Positions 16,897 through 25,530 are shown, counted from the stretch's first letter. The stretch is DNA of 64,000 nucleotides from Clostridia bacterium (GCA_017452785.1 JAFTLT010000013.1:1-64000), one strand, 5' to 3'. The notes: generated by a model from the letters alone, not told the origin. Program-made: numbers and translations.

Positions 16897-17811
16897 TCAC
16901 ATAAGTGAAAACAGTGTCAGTGCTTCCTCAATTTTTGAGTAAATCTCATAGAGCTCGCTTGGCGGCAGAGGATTTTCACCTTTGCCTATTTCCAAGGTGA
17001 ATCCGGGGCGGTGAAACTCATCTATAAACCAATCCTTAAATCCGCCGTGTGAAGCAAGACCACTGTTTTTTATGAGCTGATATGAGCAGGAATCTGCAAG
17101 AATTTTTGCCATCATATCAGATTGTGCAGATGTCTTTTCGCCGTACTGCCAATAAAGCTCCTCACCCTGAGAATGCAAAGCCATGCACTGACGGAATTGC
17201 TTGATTCTGCACAGGCGTGTGAGAGCTTTTGTTTCCGCTTCACTTTCCGGGTACGCACCGCCGTATTGCCGTGAAGAGGGGGAGTGTATGCCATTTTCTT
17301 CTTCCATTTGCCTGAGTGTATGCCAGCCTGCATTGAAATTATGGTTTATATCAACACCCATAGCATTAGCGTTCCACTTTCTGTAATCTTCACACGGTAT
17401 GCTGCCGACAAAGGCACTGAGATTTTTTGCACTTTTTTTGCCGTGAACGGCTATTTCCACTCCGTCTGGGTTGACACATGGAATGATAGTAACACCAAGC
17501 TGAGTCAGAGCACGCTTCATATCCACACCGCACAGCAGCCGTCCCTCTTTTATGCTTCGGCAGAGTCTTTCGGTGAAAAGCAGCAGCACAAGACTTGTCA
17601 GCCATTCACTGCCGTGAAAAGCAGCTGCATAAATTACACTGTTATCGGGGTTGCCTATATTCAGTGAAAAAATTCCTCTCCCAAGCGCAGTTCTTCCGCA
17701 AAGCTCTGCATTAATAAAGGGATATTCTGAAATTAACTCTTCAATTATGCTTTTATTTGTGTTATAATCATATGTACATGGTTTTACTATGTAATTCAAA
17801 TTTATCACCAT
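16897..17811 (-). CDS. M14 family zinc carboxypeptidase (possible cell-wall peptidase)
   Basis: This protein of about 304 residues has the M14 zinc site H-x-x-E (H66 and E69 in AAFHGSEW). The third ligand is the histidine in MALHSQGEE, and the catalytic glutamate lies in FTLEIGKGENPLP. The substrate-binding segment GVDINHNFNAGW replaces the usual GVDLNRNF. Related Firmicutes enzymes cut gamma-D-Glu-meso-DAP links in peptidoglycan fragments, a plausible role. There is no signal peptide, so it probably acts on imported peptides or is released otherwise. The start is uncertain: AAGGA abuts the ATG at 17811, while a TTG at 17799 has GGTGA 5 bases ahead. Confidence 0.85.
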   Translation of the reverse strand: MVINLNYIVKPCTYDYNTNKSIIEELISEYPFINAELCGRTALGRGIFSLNIGNPDNSVIYAAAFHGSEWLTSLVLLLFTERLCRSIKEGRLLCGVDMKRALTQLGVTIIPCVNPDGVEIAVHGKKSAKNLSAFVGSIPCEDYRKWNANAMGVDINHNFNAGWHTLRQMEEENGIHSPSSRQYGGAYPESEAETKALTRLCRIKQFRQCMALHSQGEELYWQYGEKTSAQSDMMAKILADSCSYQLIKNSGLASHGGFKDWFIDEFHRPGFTLEIGKGENPLPPSELYEIYSKIEEALTLFSLM

Positions 17812-17869
17812 TCCTTAGTGATATATATTAAAAAAACAAGCTGAATATGATGAAAAGAGGAAATAAACT

Positions 17870-18415
17870 ATGGCTTTCAGTGAAAAAACTTTAAATGTTA
17901 AAACAATCTTTGAAGGCAAAATAATTAATGTTCATGTTGACGGTGTGGAGCTTTCTGACGGCAAAAAATCATTCAGAGAAGTTGTGGAGCACAGCGGCGG
18001 AGTATGTGTGGCACCACTGACAGATGACGATGAGCTGCTTATGGTCAGGCAGTTCCGTTATCCTTTTTACCGTGAGCTTTTAGAGGTACCGGCAGGTAAG
18101 CTGGAAAAAGGAGAAGATCCCCTTGCCGCAGGTATAAGAGAGCTTGAGGAAGAGTGTGGTGTTGTTGCTGATAAGATAGTGTCTTTAGGCGAAATTTATC
18201 CCACGGTTGCATATTGCAGTGAGATTATCTATATGTTTGCGGCAAAAGGCCTCAATAAAACTCATCAGCATCTTGATGAAGGTGAGTTTCTGGGCATTGA
18301 AAAAATCAAGTTTAATGAGGCACTTGCTATGGTTATGGACGGCAAAATAAGAGATGCAAAAACCGTTACAGCAATACTGAAAATAGCAAGACTCAAGCAG
18401 GACGGTGTTTTATAA
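17870..18415 (+). CDS. Nudix hydrolase, ADP-ribose pyrophosphatase type
   Basis: This 181-residue protein has a complete Nudix box (G-x5-E-x7-REL-x-EE-x-G: GKLEKGEDPLAAG then IRELEEECGV, about residues 78-100). The upstream GGVCVAPL and VRQFRYPF segments are typical of ADP-ribose pyrophosphatases (NudF group), which hydrolyse ADP-ribose to AMP and ribose-5-phosphate. Its TAA stop overlaps the ATG of maf by one base, so the two genes are translationally coupled. GAGG precedes the ATG. Confidence 0.92.
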   Translation: MAFSEKTLNVKTIFEGKIINVHVDGVELSDGKKSFREVVEHSGGVCVAPLTDDDELLMVRQFRYPFYRELLEVPAGKLEKGEDPLAAGIRELEEECGVVADKIVSLGEIYPTVAYCSEIIYMFAAKGLNKTHQHLDEGEFLGIEKIKFNEALAMVMDGKIRDAKTVTAILKIARLKQDGVL

Positions 18416-18993
18416 TGGCAGATTTCATTTTGGCTTCGGCCTCACCGAGAAGAAAAGAAATTCTTTATAATGCAGGCTTTTCCTTTGAAATTATACCCTC
18501 GGATGCTGACGAAAATATATCTGAGGCACTCACTGACGAAGAAACAGTAAAGGAGCTTGCAAAAAGAAAAGCGAAGTTTATTCTTGACAGATATCCTGAC
18601 AGAATCGTTTTCGGCTGTGATACTGTGGTTGCAATAGATGGCAGAATACTCGGCAAGCCCGAAAATGCTGAAGACGCTTTTCGTATGCTGAAAATGCTCT
18701 CAGGCAAAACGCACAGAGTTTCAACGGGAGTTTGTGTTATGTCAGCTGAAAAAGAGCTTTGCTTCAGCGACGCAACCGAGGTCGTCTTTTATGAACTCAG
18801 TGACGAAACAATAAGAAGCTATATTGCAACAGGTGAGTGCTGTGATAAGGCAGGTGCTTACGGGATACAGGGCTATGGCTGTGTGCTTGTCAAAGAAATT
18901 AAAGGCGATTATTTTTCTGTTATGGGTCTTCCGGTGGCAAAGGCGGCAAGGGCACTCGGTGAGTTTGGAATTATAGGTAAGGTTGAACTCTAA
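18415..18993 (+). CDS. maf: Maf family nucleotide pyrophosphatase
   Basis: This 192-residue Maf/HAM1-like protein opens with ILASASPRRKEIL. It has the metal/nucleotide segment VFGCDTVVAIDGRILGKP and GAYGIQGYGCVLVKEIKGDY. Maf proteins hydrolyse dTTP, UTP or modified nucleotides and are linked to control of septation. It overlaps the Nudix gene by one base, making a small nucleotide-housekeeping pair. Confidence 0.95.
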   Translation: MADFILASASPRRKEILYNAGFSFEIIPSDADENISEALTDEETVKELAKRKAKFILDRYPDRIVFGCDTVVAIDGRILGKPENAEDAFRMLKMLSGKTHRVSTGVCVMSAEKELCFSDATEVVFYELSDETIRSYIATGECCDKAGAYGIQGYGCVLVKEIKGDYFSVMGLPVAKAARALGEFGIIGKVEL

Positions 18994-19061
18994 TTAGTTT
19001 GTAATTGAGATGTTTATTGGTAAATAAAATGTAAACCTATTGTGATAAAAACATAAAAGTA

Positions 19062-19090
19062 TTTACTTTTAAAAAAAATAGGTGTATATT
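19062..19090 (+). promoter_or_regulatory. Promoter of the E2-like acyltransferase gene
   Basis: TTTACT (19062-19067) and TATATT (19085-19090) are 17 bp apart. The predicted start (about 19097) makes the in-frame ATG at 19099 unlikely as the initiation codon. Confidence 0.5.
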
Positions 19091-19173
19091 TATTTGGTAT
19101 GGAAAATAGAGAACCCCCACGGGAACAGTTCCCAATTACTACTATATCAAAAAAAGAAAAGGAAACAAGAAAA

Positions 19174-20118
19174 ATGGATTTCAAAGAATTTATCAGAGGA
19201 GCATTGTGCGAACCTGAAGCAGGCGATACCGTTGAATATTTCAACCTTAAAGCAAGAGTTTCAGGCAATGTTCTTACAAACGCACAGAGAAACATTCCGA
19301 GCCCTGCATATGCATATGAAGCAGACATCACAAAATTTCTTGAGGTTTACAAAGAAATCAAGAAGGACTGCGGCTATCACCTTTCATTCAACGCTCTTAT
19401 GATGAGAGTGCTTGTTGAGGGTCTTAAAGCAGCTCCCAGACTCAATGCACATCTTCAGTATAATCACACTGCATCCTGCGGCAGACTTATTGTTAAAAAG
19501 CACATTGATGTTGCAATGCCTATTTTCCTTGAAAGCGGAGAGACCTTCCCTATCAAGGTCAGAGGTGTTGAGGATAAAACACTTAAAGAAATTGCTGAAC
19601 TGACAGATAACCTTATTGCAAGAGTGGATAAGACAAATATGGACAGCCTTCTGTTTGAGCTTATTGCACAGAGAATGGTAGGCTTTATGCTTAAGGGTAA
19701 GCTCATTTCAAGCGTTTCACAGATAGTATCAGGCTATTTCGGCAAATATAAGGTTGCAAAGCTCTCAGGCCTTTTTGAAAAGAAAGCACCCCGTGACCCT
19801 GAGTCACTTGAGCCCCTCGATATGAACGAAGGCACTGTATGCCTTACAAACTGGGGTCCCCTCAATGACAAAATCACAGGTGATGTTACTTACACACCGC
19901 TTCTTTATCCTCAGGTTTTTCTTATGGCTGTGGGCTGCATCAGAGACAGAGAATTTGTTTTCAAAAACGAAGAGGGCGTTGTTGATATCGGCACAAAGAA
20001 GGTGCTGCCCATCACTCTTGTTTTTGACCACAGAATCGGTGGCTTTGCTGATGTTATGCCCTTTATAAGAAAGTTAGATGAAATCTTTGAAAACCCTGAA
20101 ATGATCAAAGAGTGGTAA
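19174..20118 (+). CDS. Stand-alone 2-oxoacid dehydrogenase E2/CAT-fold acyltransferase-like protein
   Basis: This 314-residue protein resembles the catalytic domain of dihydrolipoamide acyltransferases and chloramphenicol acetyltransferases. It lacks lipoyl and E1/E3-binding domains. Supporting segments are HLSFNALMMRVLVEGLKAAP, the C-terminal TLVFDHRIGGFADVMPF and the preceding FLMAVGCIRDRE. In true E2 enzymes the active site reads H-R-x-x-D-G; here it is HRIGGF, so the aspartate is replaced and activity may differ. No E1 or E3 genes are nearby. The start at 19174 follows AAGGAAA and lies downstream of a promoter. The substrate is unknown. Confidence 0.75.
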   Translation: MDFKEFIRGALCEPEAGDTVEYFNLKARVSGNVLTNAQRNIPSPAYAYEADITKFLEVYKEIKKDCGYHLSFNALMMRVLVEGLKAAPRLNAHLQYNHTASCGRLIVKKHIDVAMPIFLESGETFPIKVRGVEDKTLKEIAELTDNLIARVDKTNMDSLLFELIAQRMVGFMLKGKLISSVSQIVSGYFGKYKVAKLSGLFEKKAPRDPESLEPLDMNEGTVCLTNWGPLNDKITGDVTYTPLLYPQVFLMAVGCIRDREFVFKNEEGVVDIGTKKVLPITLVFDHRIGGFADVMPFIRKLDEIFENPEMIKEW

Positions 20119-20165
20119 CAAACAGAAATATTTTTCCTTTTTGTAATGAAAAAGATTGAAAAGTA

Positions 20166-20189
20166 TGATATAATACTTCACTAAGTGAA
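20166..20189 (+). promoter_or_regulatory. Extended -10 promoter with adjacent palindrome
   Basis: TG-A-TATAAT (20166-20174) is an extended -10 element without a good -35. The palindrome TTCACTAAGTGAA (20177-20189) follows at the likely start of transcription and could be an operator. Confidence 0.45.
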
Positions 20190-20215
20190 ATAAATCATAT
20201 TAAAGGAGTTATCCT

Positions 20216-21115
20216 ATGAGCAATGTAAACGAAAATTTCAGAAAGGTTCTTGACAATCTTTCTGCAGATATTGAAAAGCTCGGCTTCTCAGCGTATAAAA
20301 ACGAAAACGGCGAAGTCCTTTATGAAAATGACGGTACTCTCTGGGCAAGATATGTGGGTGAAAAGGGCGTAGTAGCTTTCTCAGTCGCAGACGGCAAAAT
20401 CACAATTTTCTCAGGTGAAGATGCAGAAAATCCCGAAGACACACCCAAGAAGCTTTCCGCTTCACTTTTCGGTGAAGATGCAGACGAGAGAGATATCAGA
20501 TATGCAGTAAATGACTGCATAGAAACTCTGAACGATAAGTTCGGCACAAAAGCACCCGTGCAAAAGAAGGCTCAGCATTCAAAGGCAGCTCAGACTGTCT
20601 CAAAGGCTGCAGTAAAGAACGGCTCTTTCTATGACCCCAACACTCTTGCAAGCAAGCTCTGTCTTGTTTTCCCTGAGCTTCGTCCTTATTATAAGGATAA
20701 CCTTGCAAGATACGGTGAGTTCCTCGGTGAAGAGTTCTTCACAAAGTATGGCACAAGAAAGGTTGTTGACGCTATAAAGGCAAATGACCCCCAGACAATG
20801 AAAAAGCTTTTCCAGGTGCTTAACGAAATTTATGAAGACGGCACAAATGACACACAGAGCCTTATCGCTGTTACTATTTTAGGTGAATTGGACAACGATC
20901 AGATTTTGCTTGCCAACTGTGTTGACTATATGAGCGAAACCATGGCTCCACCTGTAATTGAGGTTAACAAATATCTTGCTTCAATGGCGGGCAAAAAAGC
21001 CAAAAAGCAGCTACTCAATCCTCCCGCGTACAAGCCTAAAAAGCAGAAAAAGCCGGGCATGTTTGCTCAGGCAATGGCAGCTTCAGGCGGCGGAATGACA
21101 CCCCCGATTCAGTAA
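20216..21115 (+). CDS. Conserved hypothetical protein
   Basis: This 299-residue soluble protein has no domain I can name. The first 110 residues look like an alpha/beta module that reads like a small secretion-chaperone or YbjN-type fold (ENDGTLWARYVGEKGVVAFS). A basic, Ala/Lys/Gln-rich linker follows (about 112-140). The rest, about 145-265, is a helical domain with FYDPNTLASKLCLVFPELRP and EDGTNDTQSLIAVTILGEL. The C-terminus is basic and Pro/Gly rich. There is no signal peptide. TAAAGGAG precedes the ATG, and a terminator at 21143 makes it monocistronic. Confidence 0.75.
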   Translation: MSNVNENFRKVLDNLSADIEKLGFSAYKNENGEVLYENDGTLWARYVGEKGVVAFSVADGKITIFSGEDAENPEDTPKKLSASLFGEDADERDIRYAVNDCIETLNDKFGTKAPVQKKAQHSKAAQTVSKAAVKNGSFYDPNTLASKLCLVFPELRPYYKDNLARYGEFLGEEFFTKYGTRKVVDAIKANDPQTMKKLFQVLNEIYEDGTNDTQSLIAVTILGELDNDQILLANCVDYMSETMAPPVIEVNKYLASMAGKKAKKQLLNPPAYKPKKQKKPGMFAQAMAASGGGMTPPIQ

Positions 21116-21142
21116 TTTTTACTGCGGTCATATTAAATAAGA

Positions 21143-21175
21143 GGTCGCAGCCACAGGTTGCGGCCTTGTGTTTTT
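21143..21175 (+). terminator. Terminator after the hypothetical gene
   Basis: GGTCGCA (21143-21149) pairs with TGCGGCC (21159-21165, one G-U pair), followed by TTGTGTTTTT. Confidence 0.65.
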
Positions 21176-21191
21176 GAAAGGAGAAAAAACT

Positions 21192-22100
21192 ATGCTTAAC
21201 AGTATTCTAAAACTTTTCTGGGCCAACACTAAAAAACAGGATGACAAAAGAATTGCAACTCTGACTATGCCAAAGGGTGTTTATGAGAGCAATGACCATC
21301 AGTATATCAATGACGGCAATAAATATCATCAGCTCGACGTTTATTATCCTGAGGGTACCACTGAAAAGCTGCCTGTTATTGTTGATATTCACGGTGGCGG
21401 TTGGATGTATGGCGACAAGGAGCTTAACAAGCCTTACTGTCTCACCCTTGCCAAGAGAGGCAATGTCGTTTTCAATATGAGCTACCGTCTTTTCCCTGAG
21501 GTTACTCCCGATGAGCAGCTTCGTGAGATAGGCAAGGCTCTCAGTTGGATTTACAATAACCTTGATAACTATCCCTGCGATAAAAAGAGCATCTGCCTTA
21601 CAGGTGACTCTGCCGGGGGTATGCTTGCCTGCTTTACAGCGATGCTCAGTGTCAGTGAAGAACTGAGAAGCATATATGATGTTGAAGATTTCAAACTGAA
21701 ATTCAATGCAGTTGCCCTGACTTCACCTGTGCCCTATATGGATGACGGCTCTGTTATCAGTGTTTACACAAAGCATATTTTAGGCGGCAACAGCTATAAA
21801 ACAAAAAAGTGGGCAAACTATGTTAACGCCGATCAGATTATCACTCTTGGCGAAATGCCTCCCACCTTTTTGGTTACTTCCTCAGGTGATATTCTTGCTC
21901 TCAGTCAGACACTTAAAACTGCAAAGCTTTTTGAAGAAAAGGGAATTGAACATAAGCTTATGAATTGGGATAAGTTTGACGGCAAGGCTCTGCCTCATGT
22001 TTTCCCTATACTTTATCCTGAAAGCGAACCCTCAAGAAAGACAATTGACGAGATGCTTGCTTTCTTTAAAAAGTATGCAAAGCAGGAAGAAACTGTTTGA
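21192..22100 (+). CDS. Alpha/beta hydrolase, HSL/esterase family
   Basis: This 302-residue carboxylesterase-type hydrolase shows the oxyanion motif HGGGWMYG. The nucleophile elbow is GDSAGG, the acid probably lies in SSGDILAL and the histidine in ALPHVFP. These place it in the hormone-sensitive-lipase group, which hydrolyses short-chain esters in the cytoplasm. The natural substrate is unknown. The start at 21192 follows AAGGAG by 8 bases. The chromate-type transporter pair begins 18 bases downstream, so the three may share a transcript. Confidence 0.88.
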   Translation: MLNSILKLFWANTKKQDDKRIATLTMPKGVYESNDHQYINDGNKYHQLDVYYPEGTTEKLPVIVDIHGGGWMYGDKELNKPYCLTLAKRGNVVFNMSYRLFPEVTPDEQLREIGKALSWIYNNLDNYPCDKKSICLTGDSAGGMLACFTAMLSVSEELRSIYDVEDFKLKFNAVALTSPVPYMDDGSVISVYTKHILGGNSYKTKKWANYVNADQIITLGEMPPTFLVTSSGDILALSQTLKTAKLFEEKGIEHKLMNWDKFDGKALPHVFPILYPESEPSRKTIDEMLAFFKKYAKQEETV

Positions 22101-22118
22101 TTTTGAAAGGATTTTGAG

Positions 22119-22679
22119 ATGAAGACACTTTTACAGCTGTTTTTGATTTTTGCAAGAATAGGCGGTTTCACCTTTGGCGGCGGCTATGCAATGCTGCCTA
22201 TGCTTCAAAAAGAATTGGTTGACAATAAAAAATGGACAACTAATGAAGAGCTGATCGACTACTACGCTATCGGTCAGTGCACCCCCGGAATTATTGCCGT
22301 TAATGTGGCAACCTTTGTCGGCTTTAAGACCAAAGGTGTTCTTGGTGGAATTTTCGCTACTCTGGGCATGATAACACCCTCGCTTATAATTGTTGGTTCA
22401 ATTGCTGCTTTTATCAGCGGCTTTCAGGATTATCAGGTGGTGCAGTGGGCTTTTTCAGGCATCAGAGCTGCTGTTGTTGCGCTGATACTCAATGCGATGT
22501 GGAAAATAGCTAAAAAGTCACTTGTTGACATTTTTGCCGTTATAATTTTTCTGATTGTTGCGGCACTGTCATTCCTGACAGATATATCACCTGTTATTTT
22601 TGTTTTAGCTGCAGGCGTTTGTGGCCTTATAATTAACCTCAGCGGTCTGAGAAAAGCCAAGGAGGAAAAGCAGAAATGA
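22119..22679 (+). CDS. Chromate transporter family protein, half subunit 1
   Basis: This 186-residue membrane protein carries one ChrA/CHR domain, with the family block FTFGGGYAMLPMLQKEL near the start, CTPGIIAVNVATFVGFK, and about six hydrophobic segments. Short CHR proteins occur as adjacent pairs that form one transporter; this one overlaps its partner by 4 bases (ATGA). Proven substrates in the family include chromate, but in anaerobes the true anion is unknown. Confidence 0.9.
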   Translation: MKTLLQLFLIFARIGGFTFGGGYAMLPMLQKELVDNKKWTTNEELIDYYAIGQCTPGIIAVNVATFVGFKTKGVLGGIFATLGMITPSLIIVGSIAAFISGFQDYQVVQWAFSGIRAAVVALILNAMWKIAKKSLVDIFAVIIFLIVAALSFLTDISPVIFVLAAGVCGLIINLSGLRKAKEEKQK

Positions 22680-23269
22680 TGATTTTTCTTGAGCTTTATA
22701 TAAGATTTTTCCTTGTTGGTCTGTTTTCAGTCGGTGGTGGACTTGCAACTCTGCCATTTCTGACAGAAATGGGTGAGGCAACAGGCTGGTTCACGCCTAT
22801 GGATATTTCAAATATGGTTGCAATATCTGAGTCAACTCCCGGCCCTATAGGCATTAATATGGCAACATATATCGGCTTTCAGGTGGGCAGCGGTTTCGGC
22901 GGCTTCGGCTATGGTGTGTTAGGCAGCATAATTGCCAGCATAGGTGAAGTAACACCTGCTGTTGTTGTTATTATGATTGTTTCAAAAATGCTTATGAAGT
23001 TCCGTGACTCAAAATATGTGGAATACACATTCTACGGTCTAAGAGCTGCCAGTGTCGGACTTATTCTGGCCGCTTGGCTCGGTGTTTTGAAAATTGCATT
23101 TTTCAGCAGTGAAGCCTTGGAAGAGGGCAGCAGCTTCTTTATGGCAATTGATTATAAAAGTATAATACTCAGTGCGGTTATATTTTTCCTTGTAACCAAA
23201 TTCAAAAAAATTCATCCCATTGCTCTTATTGTTTTAGCTGCTGTGGTGGGAATAATATTCAAGATGTAA
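22676..23269 (+). CDS. Chromate transporter family protein, half subunit 2
   Basis: This 197-residue partner of the preceding gene has the CHR signatures FSVGGGLATLPFLTEM and STPGPIGINMATYIGFQ. It also has a series of hydrophobic helices and a short C-terminal membrane segment. It starts inside the stop of subunit 1, so translation is coupled. The two halves probably sit in opposite orientations to form the transporter. A strong terminator follows at 23274. Confidence 0.9.
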   Translation: MMIFLELYIRFFLVGLFSVGGGLATLPFLTEMGEATGWFTPMDISNMVAISESTPGPIGINMATYIGFQVGSGFGGFGYGVLGSIIASIGEVTPAVVVIMIVSKMLMKFRDSKYVEYTFYGLRAASVGLILAAWLGVLKIAFFSSEALEEGSSFFMAIDYKSIILSAVIFFLVTKFKKIHPIALIVLAAVVGIIFKM

Positions 23270-23273
23270 AGAG

Positions 23274-23309
23274 AAAAAGTTACAGGATAAGGTTGTCTGT
23301 AACTTTTTT
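23274..23309 (+). terminator. Terminator after the chromate-type transporter pair
   Basis: AAAAAGTTACAG (23274-23285) pairs with CTGTAACTTTTTT (23297-23309); the 3' arm ends in a T tract. Confidence 0.85.
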
Positions 23310-23379
23310 GATTTTTTTTATTTTTTATGTCCGAAAAGGTGTTTTGACACTGTATATAATAATAGAAAGGTGGAGGACA

Positions 23380-23925
23380 ATGACTGACAGAGAGCTTTTG
23401 CTTCTTATCAGTGAAGATAAAGTTAAGGGCTTTTCTTTGCTGGTGGATACATATTCTGCCCTTATATATAAGATAGTGTCCTCAGTTATTTTGCCTGTGG
23501 GCACAAGAGAGGATGCCGAGGAATGTGTGAGCGATGCCTTCCTTGCCTTTTATAATAATCTTGAGGCTGTTGACCTTGAAAAAGGCAGCATCAAGGGCTA
23601 TCTTGCCGTTATTGCAAAAAGGCGTGCAATAAATCTTTATCACACTTTAAAAAGAGAAAAAAATGCAACTGTGCCTTATGATGAGCAGAGTGATGCTTAT
23701 GACAGTGACATTGCAGCCGACTATGACACGAGGGCAGCTCTTATAAATGCAATCAAGGCTCTGGGTGAGCCGGACAGTACCATAGTGAAAAGAAAATATA
23801 TCTTAGGCGAAACAGCAAAGGAAATAGGCGAATATGTGAGCCTTTCTGCCGAAGCAGTGCAAAAAAGGCTGGAAAGAAGCATGGATAAACTTAAAGTGAT
23901 GTTGGGAGGTGCTTTTTATGGCTGA
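23380..23925 (+). CDS. RNA polymerase sigma factor, sigma-70/ECF type
   Basis: This 181-residue sigma factor has region 2 (about 10-85: FSLLVDTYSALIYKIVSS then DAEECVSDAFLAFYNNLE) and region 4 (about 120-178: STIVKRKYILGETAKEIGEY then LSAEAVQKRLERSMDKLK). Region 2 contains the R-A-I-N-L-Y segment typical of ECF factors. The start at 23380 follows GGAGG by 3-4 bases and the size is normal for an ECF factor. It overlaps the next gene by 8 bases. That gene encodes a membrane protein likely to be its anti-sigma factor, and a secreted protein follows. Confidence 0.9.
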   Translation: MTDRELLLLISEDKVKGFSLLVDTYSALIYKIVSSVILPVGTREDAEECVSDAFLAFYNNLEAVDLEKGSIKGYLAVIAKRRAINLYHTLKREKNATVPYDEQSDAYDSDIAADYDTRAALINAIKALGEPDSTIVKRKYILGETAKEIGEYVSLSAEAVQKRLERSMDKLKVMLGGAFYG

Positions 23926-24691
23926 TATTGAAAAAATCTTGAATGACCTCAGCGCAGAAGAAATGAGTGAGCTTTTAGACGGCATTGATGCCGGTCATGA
24001 TATGCTGCTCAGTGAAAGAATAAAGCAAAAGGCTCTGCCTCAGTTAACCAAAGAAGATAAAGCACCTGAAGTGCGTGAAAGAAGCATCCCAAGAATATTC
24101 AAGATAATTCCTCTTGCAGCAGCACTTATAATTTTTGTTGCAGGTGCGGTTGTGGCTGTCAGTGATTTGGCTGTACCCTCAAAGCAGCCTGAAACAACCA
24201 CCGCTGAAGTAACAACACAAAACAGAGTGGGTCTGTTTGATAATCCGCTTATGCTTGCTATTTCGTCAGGCAATGAGAGCCTTATTGAAAAGCTGCTGAC
24301 AAATTCGATACTCCTTAGTGAGGAAGTGCTCACCTTTGCTATTGACTGTGCCGATGTGCTCTCATACACTGTTATTCAGGAAATTGCCAAGGCTGTGGAG
24401 CAAAACCTCGGCTCAACAGGACTTGATGCACTGCTTGAAAGCACACTGTTAGGTGATTCCGAAAGAGCGCTTGAGGAGCTGAAGGAACGGGAAAATATGC
24501 TGATGACGCCTCTTGAAAAGCTGTCATTCTTTTTCTCGGCAGCCTTTTGTGACAGTGAAGTCATAAACGAATTTTTGTCAAAAGGCTTTGATATCAGTCT
24601 TAAAGATGCAAGTGGCAAAGATATTTTTGACATAGCTGAAAAATACGGAAACGAAGAAAATGTAAAAACAGCTGAGAATCTCAGCGAATAA
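23918..24691 (+). CDS. Probable membrane anti-sigma factor with extracytoplasmic ankyrin repeats
   Basis: This 257-residue protein has a cytoplasmic N-terminus of about 65 residues (MADIEKILNDLSAEEMSELL), one membrane helix (about 68-90, IIPLAAALIIFVAGAVVAVS) and an outside domain. The outer domain carries ankyrin-like repeats: NPLMLAISSGNESLIEKLL near residue 108 and SEVINEFLSKGFDISLKDAS with FDIAEKYGN near residue 210. It is encoded 8 bases inside the sigma gene, the usual place for an anti-sigma factor. No zinc-type ASD motif is seen, so the sigma-binding role is inference. An ankyrin sensor outside the cell would be unusual. Confidence 0.75.
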   Translation: MADIEKILNDLSAEEMSELLDGIDAGHDMLLSERIKQKALPQLTKEDKAPEVRERSIPRIFKIIPLAAALIIFVAGAVVAVSDLAVPSKQPETTTAEVTTQNRVGLFDNPLMLAISSGNESLIEKLLTNSILLSEEVLTFAIDCADVLSYTVIQEIAKAVEQNLGSTGLDALLESTLLGDSERALEELKERENMLMTPLEKLSFFFSAAFCDSEVINEFLSKGFDISLKDASGKDIFDIAEKYGNEENVKTAENLSE

Positions 24692-24734
24692 ATTACAGTA
24701 TTCTCATCATATTTTAATGAAAGAGGTGTACCTT

Positions 24735-25406
24735 ATGAAAAACAAGCTTTTTATTGTGATTTCTCTTATTGTGGCAATCAGCTGCATCACGGGTATTGTG
24801 GTTTCAGCTTCAGCTGATAATGTGGCTGACAAAGAGATAACGACAGCCGCACCTGAAATTCAGCGAGTAGCCGTAAACAAGGATAAGACATATTACGCAT
24901 ATTATAACAGCAAAACACAAAAGGGGGCAGTGGCACTGTGTCTTGACAATCAGTTTACTGCTTACGGTGAAAGCACAAAGGATATTCAGCTTTGCACCAA
25001 AAACGAAGACGGCACATATACGGCACTTCACACTGTAGCAAAGGATAATATGACCACATGGTTTGCAGGCAAGCAGGAATATGCTGTCAGTCCAAGTGAT
25101 AATCTCTCAGGTCTTCTTGGCGGACTTGGCAGCATAGGTGTGACGGTTGACTGTGAAAAGACAAATCTAGCTTTCGCATTGGTTTCACAGAGCATTGAAA
25201 GCGGCAAGACATATTATGTTTATATCCCTGAGGATTATTATGTTGATGCTGAAGGTGTGGGTAATCTTGGTGCCTATATTGAAATTGAAAGTGCAAATGT
25301 AAACACTTATACAGGAGATCTTTGTGCTGACCTTGAAACAATCACAAGCGGCATTTACGACATAGCACTTTTTGGCATTGAAAGTCTTGCATCAGTGGCA
25401 AGATAA
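24735..25406 (+). CDS. Secreted protein of unknown function in the sigma-factor operon
   Basis: This 223-residue protein has a clear signal peptide (KNKLFIVISLIVAISCITGI, cleavage probably after VSASA near residue 27). The mature part has beta-rich segments such as KTYYAYYNSKTQKGAVALCL, TTWFAGKQEYAVSPSDNLSG and SGKTYYVYIPEDYYVDAEG, reminiscent of small immunoglobulin-like folds. Four cysteines may form disulfides. AGAGGTG precedes the ATG. It follows the putative anti-sigma gene by 43 bases and may be a target or input of that system. I do not recognise a family. Confidence 0.7.
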   Translation: MKNKLFIVISLIVAISCITGIVVSASADNVADKEITTAAPEIQRVAVNKDKTYYAYYNSKTQKGAVALCLDNQFTAYGESTKDIQLCTKNEDGTYTALHTVAKDNMTTWFAGKQEYAVSPSDNLSGLLGGLGSIGVTVDCEKTNLAFALVSQSIESGKTYYVYIPEDYYVDAEGVGNLGAYIEIESANVNTYTGDLCADLETITSGIYDIALFGIESLASVAR

Positions 25407-25443
25407 TTCATTCTGACGGTTTGAGGTATTTAGATATAGTAGG

Positions 25444-25488
25444 GTGTTACATCTCGGATAGAAATATCCGGGGTGTAATGCTTTTTTT
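25444..25488 (+). terminator. Strong terminator of the sigma-factor operon
   Basis: A continuous 17-bp stem (25444-25460 with 25465-25481, several G-U pairs) closes a GAAA tetraloop, and seven T follow. Confidence 0.9.
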
Positions 25489-25501
25489 ACACAATTTACA
25501 G

Positions 25502-25530
25502 TTGTTTTTTTCTTTTTTCTTTGTTATAAT
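25502..25530 (+). promoter_or_regulatory. Promoter of the TIM-barrel/nrdR/cysK group
   Basis: TTGTTT (25502-25507) and TATAAT (25525-25530) are 17 bp apart; the ATG at 25562 lies a short leader downstream. Confidence 0.65.

Noticed and set aside
22119-23269. A frameshifted single chrA gene
   Set aside because: The two halves each have their own start and a complete CHR domain, and the ATGA overlap is the normal form of two-gene chromate transporters.
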